A program made the position numbers and the translations under genes. The notes beneath the pieces are model-generated. The model saw only the letters and a program-made list of their open reading frames with translations. It had not been told where the DNA came from and ran no database searches. A stretch of 64,000 nt of DNA from assembly GCF_000003815.2 (NCBI RefSeq), contig NC_049989.1, positions 5,457,245 to 5,521,244 on the forward strand, given 5' to 3'. The first letter of the stretch is position 1; each line of letters starts with the position of its first letter. Positions 57,405 through 64,000 of the stretch are shown here, in pieces. The stretch is from Branchiostoma floridae (Eukaryota; Chordata; Leptocardii; Amphioxiformes; Branchiostomatidae).

Positions 57405-57545
57405 AGTGATAACGCCTGGTCCTTTGCTATAAGCATCGAATGAAACCACCGAGTGAGCGAAGCGAACGAGGTGGTTTATGAGGTGGTTATAGCAAAGGAC
57501 CAGGCGTTATCATACCATATACACCTAGGCCTCGGGTCGTGTTAT
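57405..57545. mobile_element. Foldback element around GATAACGCCTGGTCC
   Basis: GATAACGCCTGGTCCTTTGC (57407) is the exact complement of the segment ending at 57511, and CCACC/GGTGG blocks lie between. A second, partial copy is at 47620-47730. Confidence 0.7.
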
Positions 57546-57837
57546 TGGCCCTTAAATATCCAATTGCTTTGTTTGCGAAATGTGTAACCATTGTATTTCT
57601 TGATTCTTGATTGTCCTGTTTTGTCTAGACGCTAGAAATCCCTCCAATGATTGTAAGAGACCATTTTCATCCCAAACTATCCACCCTTGTATTAAGTATT
57701 AATTATTAGCCTTATAGAACTGTAGTTGAGTATCACACACGTCATGTTTTGTACTCTGTAATATTTTTGCGCAGTAAAGTTATGCTTGTTTTCGAAATCA
57801 AAGCCATTCGAATAATATAACAATCGAATAATCAAAC

Positions 57838-57965
57838 CACTTTACGGGCCTTTCGCGATTTCTGCATTCCCAAATAGTCCGAAATCTGGTAATTTGACGG
57901 TCGTTTTTGTCACATTTCCAGACGCGACCGGGAGTGGTACTGCAGATTAGGCACTAATAAAGTCT
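57838..57965 (+). repeat. Inverted repeat, left member (partner 60020-60142)
   Basis: Blocks TTTCGCGATTTCTGCATTCC, AATTTGACGGTCGT, GACGCGACCGGGAGTGGTAC and TGCAG match the complement of 60020-60142 in the same order, roughly 75-80 % by eye. The pair brackets the two-exon gene at 58649-59389. Confidence 0.65.
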
Positions 57966-58648
57966 ATAATCCCGGCTTGTAAAATGTGAGATTATAGAAG
58001 ACATTAGGCGTAAGATCAATCAAACGTTTGCTAACATACATTTAGAATTGAAAGGAGCACATGTAACATCCTGGCCGCCCGTCGAGGCGCCACGTACATA
58101 TTCATGTACACATTACTTGACATGGGGAATTGCGGAATGTACTCTTTTCTTATAACGTTACCTATGTAAGGAGTATTTATATATAGAATGCATTTCCCTC
58201 TGGACACAGTGCTGTAGGACTGGTCATTTAATGGGCTGAGTCTTTTTTGGGGTATATCTTGCCTCGTGAGAAAAATATCCTTCTCTTGTTCTCACCCTGC
58301 CATCATCACCCTCCATCGCACACTCTATGCCTTGAGGGCGTCTTATAGACTGGAACTTCCACAAACAACATACCACAAAAGCAACATGGCCGCTGAACAC
58401 TTAGAGGTAGTGCTCATTTTATAGAGCATAGGCTGTACCTGTTGCAAGAGAGTGCGATAGTTACATTAATTTTTAATTAAGGGATCACCATATCTGTTTT
58501 TCTGGCCAATGCTTGGTTGTTCTGGGTGAGTATGGGAGGGTATGATAGACGCACCATCGTGGTTTACAGCACACGAACATGTCCAAACTTAACGTGAGAA
58601 GCACCAACTCGTCACAACTCATTCCTTCTCACTGACAACCCGTCCAAA

Positions 58649-59389
58649 ATGCCGGGAACTGAAGCCTTCACCAAGCCTTTCCAGGACGGGTTGGCGAAGT
58701 TTTTCCACTTCTACAGCCGACTCGAGACGAAGGAACTGCCAAATGATCTGGAGACTGGGAAAAGGAAGTACGTCCCCCTTTGTTATTTTCTTGTAAATTG
58801 CTTATAATGACACCACAGTACTGGAACGACAGGTTGTACAGACAAACATTCCTAGTATACATGGAGAACCATCCAGAAAACGTCGTAAGATGTTACACCT
58901 AAGTTCGAAGTAAACATTCCCTTAATGTACATATGGCATGCATGCCTTTGTGTACACAGAAAAGAAAATATCCTGGATACATGTATAGCAGTCATGTAAC
59001 TCTTAGACTGTAGCAAACGTTCAGTTAAAGCTACAACTATAGAACGTTGAAATCCAAGATTATGTGTTTATGACGTTAAGTAGTTGTAGAACTGAAAAGC
59101 ACAAAAAAGTTTTTAAAGTAAAAAAAAAAAAAACAACGATGGATTAAGATATATATTTCTCAGGAGAGAGAAACCACATGTGTCAAAGTTAGACCTGAGA
59201 GACTTGGAGGATGATGACGTGGTTATATTTGACCGGACGTGGTACGTCATACGCCCGTCAGGACGTCATTGTGACGTCGATCCTTTGGTGATGACGCTAC
59301 GTCCACCTGGACAGACTGACGTCACCAGGACGCTGAGACGTCTGAGAGGAATGACCACCTGCTGCTCTGTCCTTGGATGGATCACAACT
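58649..59389 (+). CDS. Unrecognised protein, first two coding exons (3' end unresolved)
   Basis: Exon 1 is 58649-58767 (starts MPGTEAFTKPF), exon 2 is 59164-59389 (acceptor TTTCTCAG, donor gtaagc); they join in frame (phase 2) for 115 residues. The predicted text is charged, with KRKREKPH, an acidic LRDLEDDDVV, a TWYVIRP segment and LRRLRGMTTCCSVLGWITT, the last looking like the start of a membrane helix. The phase-0 donor could join an exon at 60379-60444, giving LFICLYGAI and a stop, which would complete the helix; but that stretch may lie in a transposon, and other candidate acceptors occur at 60836 and 61298. I recognise no family. Confidence 0.42.
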
Positions 59390-59449
59390 GTAAGCACTTG
59401 TCTTCAAGTTTAAGACATAACATTGGTCAGTCTACCTGCAAGGTTTGAG

Positions 59450-59492
59450 AAGTCAGTTTACAAATATCAAAAGTCAGTTTGCAAATATCAAA
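59450..59492. repeat. Tandem duplication of about 22 bp
   Basis: AGTCAGTTTACAAATATCAA is followed by AGTCAGTTTGCAAATATCAA. Confidence 0.85.
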
Positions 59493-60019
59493 AGCAGCAT
59501 ATCTGAATATACAGTAGAGATTGGACTGCTTTCTTCATTTGATAAGGCAACAAGGAATCAGTTTTGTAGATGATATCCTCTGGACACCACCAAATTAATG
59601 TGTACGTTTTAGAAATCGAATACGGTCCCTAAGCAGATGTTGGGATGAAACATTTTATGTTTCCTGAGTGAAGGCCGGGCTTCTCCGGCAGCCACTTGCC
59701 TCATATAAGCAGAAAAAAGTTGCTGAGTAAAGGTAAAGGTTGTAAAGGAAAAAAACGGATGACGTCCACATATATACTTAACTTTAATATCCTACAAAAT
59801 ATGATGCACATATAAATGTAGGTGGCGCTTCGACGGGCGGACAAAGTGTTACAAGGGCTCCTCGCATGGCTCCTAAAAATGTATCCTTTCAATATCAAAT
59901 AGTGCTTTAAAGGTATTCTAGATGTATGTAAAGATGTATACACCTATATGACACGTTTTCGCCAGTTTAAAGGCCGATTTATGTATATTATCGCGTTTTA
60001 AAAGTCATGATCATATACC

Positions 60020-60142
60020 CTATTAGAGCCCAAACTGCAGTACCGCTTCCGACCGCGACCAGAAAAGTGGCAAAGACGACCATCAAATTGCCGAATTTCG
60101 GTCTTTTCGGGAATGGGGAAATCGCGGAAGGCTCGCAAAGGG
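60020..60142 (-). repeat. Inverted repeat, right member (partner 57838-57965)
   Basis: Complement carries TTCCGCGATTTCCCCATTCC, AATTTGATGGTCGT, GGTCGCGGTCGGAAGCGGTAC and TGCAG, matching the left member. Confidence 0.65.
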
Positions 60143-61634
60143 GTTTGAATGTTTGAGGCTTATTTGACTTTGTTATACTTTCTCAAGCAGGTCCAGACAT
60201 GTTAACATACATTTAGAATTACCTCAAAGACTTTTAAAACACGAGTTAATGAAAAATCGATCAGCTTCTAGGCGCAACGCGAGAGTACGTCGAGTTTCCA
60301 CCTACATGCACGTTACTAGTACTTCTTCCACGTGATAAGGATACATCTAGACATCATTATTTTTCCTTAACTTAACAGCTGTTCATCTGCTTATATGGGG
60401 CAATAGACTGTCAGAGAAGCCTGGTCACCACCCGGAAAACATAACCGGATTTCCACCCTAACATCTGTTTGGAGATTAGGTAGTCTCGTAGGTAGTTTCA
60501 TAAGACGGTGTAACAAGCTAACAACAAGCTAATATCTCTTTTTTAGACGGTAACTTCGTTATGTTGTCCAGTCTAAGAAGGAGATGTAACATTAATTGGT
60601 ATAACCTCATTCAATTTGGTCTTGTTGAAAACTGACGAAAATCGAGTTGCCGATGCGATATCATCCATGCACACAATGAAGTCAGTGTTAAATCAAGGAG
60701 GTTTAACCTCTTCGGTTAAATGAAGTCTGTGTTAAATTGGAATCATCACAGATTTACAATTTCCAGAGAGCCTGCCGTGATATTGACTTACCGATATCTT
60801 TACAGATTATAAAGTCTTCTTTTTCGCTGTCTTTATCCAGACGTGCCCCCTCCTTTGTGTCTGCCGGCGGAGTGGGCATCAGGCCCTCTAGCCGCATGTA
60901 TCATGTGCACCCGAGATCTGGACGGGATCATGAACTCTATTTGGTGACTTCACAAGATTCCCTAACAACAGGAATCTGGAGGCGAGACTGACAATGCAAC
61001 CGCGAAACCTACACATCTCCCGATATAAGGTCAGCAAATTGACCTGCCTCTAAAAGTTACCTTGCCTCCCACTCTTCAAAGTCGATGATTTGTTTGAGTC
61101 CAATTTTTGTGTTGGATATTGCAGTTAAACTAAATCTAGTTCAAGAATGACCTCTCCCAACACAGATGAACTTTCAAGTTAATGTTGGTAACTTTTATTG
61201 TTGAATCTCGGTTGTAGACTTTTGAGGCTAAAATGTAAGAATCCAATTGAATCCAAGTCTTTTAGTGTATGCTTTTTTCTCATATCACATTTACAGGAAC
61301 AGCAGTAGTTGCTGTACCCAGTTCTGCACTGACAGCAAGAGATGGTCCAGCTGACATGGGATGCTGTTCGTTCTAAGCTCCCTTATTCAGGCAAGAAAGG
61401 GCGATGAACAGCTAGAAAACCATTCTTAATGTTCTCCTTCTGAGTGGATAGCTTACAAGTAAATGTCTTTTTTTAAGTAACCAATCAAGAAAGTGGAAAT
61501 TCTTTTCATAGTCTAACATCATTTGAATTCAGGTTCTGTGCCATAAACTATATAATATCAGTTTCAACATTTTCATACAAGCTCTGCACTGTGATACAGA
61601 GAGCAGAGAGCCAAGCCATTGACAGGAGACTGGA

Positions 61635-61640
61635 TTTATT
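61635..61640 (-). terminator. Candidate polyadenylation signal, Rab11-FIP-like gene
   Basis: AATAAA on minus after a 1.6-kb AT-rich stretch that follows the stop near 63275. Hexamer match only. Confidence 0.3.
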
Positions 61641-63240
61641 GTGAGGTAATCAAAATATGTTCATCATAATACAACAGAGAAGTAAATGTAATGAATTAAC
61701 TGTATCTCATTTAATTTCATTACAGAAATTCATGTCACATGATGGTGCACTTTGAACTGTAGCGCACCAAGGGGTACTATTTAAACTGTACCAAGCATTC
61801 CATACATGGAAGGGAGGCAAGTTAGATATAACGTTAAACATAATTACAATTTTATGATGCATGAAATGACAATGTTTAGAAAATCTACAGAAAACATTGC
61901 ATTTGTATGATGATATGACTTACAACAATTGTAAAAGGCAAGACATCACTTTATGTGTATTTGCAATACAAAATCTACCCCAATTATAGCTAAGGAAGGA
62001 TATGATAGATGTAAACATTTGTATTTTCTGTTCGTTAACATATACAAGACTTAGTACAATACTTAATTTGTATCATGATAACATTGTGTGAATATTGGAG
62101 GAACCCAGCCTCTTAGAAATGTCTTTTGTTACAAGCTTACATCATATAGATAGGAAAACAAATAATTATGAAATATACACACCGTACAAAGACACAGTAC
62201 ATATACATAATGAAATAAGAGAATATTTTTGAATTATGGAAGAGTTGTAGTCTACAGTTTGAGATCTAAATGTACAATATCTATATATATATTGCTGCAG
62301 AATTTTGTTACTATTTTGTTTAACACTTAAATTAGATAAAGATTAAATTTGACTGTAATGTTTGTAAAATTTGAAAGAACAGGCTCATTGGTGATAGCCT
62401 ACATGTACATGTATAAAAAGCTACCCATAAGGTGAAGAACAAGTAGCAAGGCACTTTGAATCATTAGGTAAACAAACACTGCCAATAGAAATGGTTCCTT
62501 GGCAGGCTTTTGGGAGAAAAGAGATTAATCTCTATTATCTTCAATAGATATGCTATACATGTTACTACTGGCCACCAGAGTGTCATGGTTTCACTTGTCA
62601 TGCAATGCTCCTTCCATTACTGACGGAACGATATAAAAAAAACTGTATATACTCTAAAGTAATTCACTATAGATCTGTCTGCCAATATAGTCTATTATCT
62701 ATTTTTTTCTACCATGGATGAAATCTTCAATATTCAATAACAATGTGACAAGCGAGACTGGGATTCTGACGAGCTTGTCCTTATAAAATGAGGGGAAGAC
62801 ATGTTTGAAAAAAAGCTTGACATTAAAATAAAAAAGAAGTACTCAACAGATCAACAGAGTTACGTTCTGTAGTATTTCATTCCATGGCACTGTTTAAAAT
62901 CACAGATCTTAAAATGGACCTGGCATTAAGTCTAACAATGATGTGAACCTTCTCATTTGAGTCAAACATTGTGCCAAGAAATGTGTGGAAGGCCCCTGGA
63001 CCCTGCCAGGGGTATTTCACAAATTGTGTATTTCTAAATTAAAAATATTAATAAACATACTGTGGCTTGGTATGATGACTTGATGAGCTAAATATGATTG
63101 TTACTTAGGCTCAAGCATTATGTGGCTTTCTAGAAATGTTAATTACATAATTTGATGTCTTAGTTCTAACAGACTACATATTCAGCCTGTTCCAAAAGCA
63201 TCTGTTGGGTGAAAACCTTTAATTTTTAAGTTGCTGTCTC

Positions 63241-63274
63241 TCACAACAGAGTTCTGCATTTCCCTTGACTGTTG
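63241..63274 (-). other. Start of 3' UTR of the Rab11-FIP-like gene
   Basis: Sequence just after the stop. A shifted frame remains open to a TGA at 63241, but phase favours the stop at 63275-63277. Confidence 0.4.
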
Positions 63275-63925
63275 TCAACAGAACTCTTCATTTCCTGAGA
63301 AGTCCCTGCAGAAGGAACAGAAAAGTTATGATGAATTTCTACATTCATAAAAGAAAGTGTCTCGCATGAAATAAGATTGGAAAAAAAGGTTTGAAAAAAA
63401 TATTGAAATCACTTATCTACAAATCACAAAACCTTGTAGAGATAAGTTGTTCCTTGGGAAGGACTCCGAAGGAGTGTTGAAATGGAACAAGCACAGTAAA
63501 AAAGATTCAAATTCAAAATTAGTTTTATTTCTGGCCTAGCACTGAAACTACAGTAGATACACATAATGTTATATGTAATTAATTGTCCTAGTGTACAAAG
63601 AATATAGTTATTGATTGTTCCATTTGTATTGTTCTTGTTAGCAGGGACATTACATAGCCACAGGCTGGTTGAATAGTCCTGCCTGTGCTGTTACAACCTG
63701 AGTTCTGTATCTGTATCTGTATCTATGATGATAGCCGGTATAACCACCCTTCGGCATAACACACCAGAACCGACAGATAACTACTGACCCTGCCTCCATG
63801 TCATCCCCCATGTACTGCAGCAGCTGTGGAGCCTGTTCTATCACCACATTCAGCAGCTGGTCCAGATAAGCCTTCTGCTCCGAACTCTCGCGGACATTCT
63901 CCTTCAGGGCGGCCAGGATGGTGTC
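63275..63925 (-). CDS. C-terminal exons of a Rab11-FIP family effector (partial)
   Basis: Two exons: 63925-63789 and 63305-63275, joined by a phase-2 GT-AG intron and ending in TGA. The gene continues upstream beyond the window. The exon ends in a helix AYLDQLLNVVIEQAPQLLQ, which matches the Rab-binding signature of Rab11-FIP proteins (Y-I/L-D-x-L-L-x-x-V-I/M-E-x-x-P-x-I/L-L), preceded by a charged, probably coiled-coil segment. In this family the domain dimerises and binds GTP-bound Rab11 to direct recycling endosome traffic; it usually lies at the extreme C-terminus, as here, where only about 18 residues follow (MGDDMEAG, then DFSGNEEFC). Class I or II cannot be told from this part. Confidence 0.65.
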
Positions 63926-64000
63926 CTGGACAACAAATTTAGGAGATGTACTGACAGGTTAACTTCTAAAGTGTGTTAGACAAGAAAGAATAAAATGACA

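Larger units (their letters stand above)
40904..58648. other. Large intergenic region rich in repeats
   Basis: 17.7 kb without a supported coding exon. Short open frames (up to about 140 codons, for example 45729-46148) lack recognisable domains, splice context or biased composition. Identified content: tandem repeats (41730-41985, 50799-50838, 51062-51290, 56220-56292), a perfect palindrome (43362-43475), foldback repeats (44205-44420, 47620-47730, 49591-49673, 57405-57511), an hAT-type element (51672-52086), a Penelope-like fragment (54331-54400), SINEs (54583-54720, 57060-57330) and a mariner-type element (55251-56175). The promoter of the second GPCR gene should lie just above 40903. Confidence 0.6.
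59390..63240. other. Region between the unrecognised gene and the Rab11-FIP-like gene
   Basis: About 3.9 kb. It contains the right inverted repeat (60020-60142), a 23-bp tandem duplication (59450-59492) and a transposon-like end TAATCTCCAAACAGATGTT (minus, near 60472). From about 61400 upward it is strongly AT-rich and probably is the 3' UTR of the minus-strand gene. Exon candidates at 60379, 60836 and 61298 are discussed under the gene at 58649. Confidence 0.55.

Noticed and set aside
60836-60957. Possible exon with good acceptor and donor, reading RRAPSFVSAGG
   Set aside because: Its open frame is out of phase with exon 2 of the gene at 58649, and in phase it stops after 16 codons. Left as an unplaced candidate.
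61298-61380. Possible terminal exon reading TAVVAVPSSALTARDG to a stop
   Set aside because: Needs a phase-1 donor that I could not find upstream; not enough support.

Overview
The window is animal nuclear DNA, most likely from a lancelet (Branchiostoma-type cephalochordate) or a close invertebrate deuterostome. That is inference from the compact intron-bearing genes, the class A GPCR and MFSD2 families, the many small DNA transposons, tRNA-derived SINEs and foldback elements, and the 531-base assembly gap. There is no bacterial-style operon, CRISPR array or phage content. GT-AG splicing was followed by eye; all complete models below sum to a multiple of three bases.

Layout. 286-5122 (minus): a 12-exon MFSD2-like transporter. 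5123-9446: repeats. 9447-13336 and 16414-18495 (plus): two tandem paralogues encoding small two-helix membrane proteins whose cytosolic tails carry PPxY and LPxY motifs (WW-domain ligands). 18525-19064: a 540-bp transposon-like insertion immediately after the second paralogue's stop codon. 19471-20001: assembly gap. 23984-27863 (plus): a two-exon class A GPCR. 29968-40903 (minus): a five-exon peptide-type class A GPCR with a 7.6-kb first intron. 40904-58648: about 17.7 kb with no supported gene but many repeats. 58649-59389 (plus): two exons of an unrecognised gene. 63275-63925 (minus): the last two exons of a probable Rab11-FIP family effector that continues out of the window.

Strongest unexpected signal. 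Inside the 540-bp insertion, positions 18579-19013 contain no adenine at all on the plus strand (435 consecutive bases of C, G and T only), so the minus strand has no T. All six frames are therefore open there without being coding. The element has 17-bp perfect terminal inverted repeats and a 9-bp target duplication. Other notable items are a perfect 114-bp palindrome, a 30-bp palindrome made of a motif that recurs nearby, a mariner-type element with about 185-bp inverted repeats, an hAT-type element with an 8-bp target duplication, and loss of sodium-site residues in the MFSD2-like protein.

The genes do not form an evident pathway; the only clear local relationship is the tandem duplication of the PY-motif membrane protein gene.
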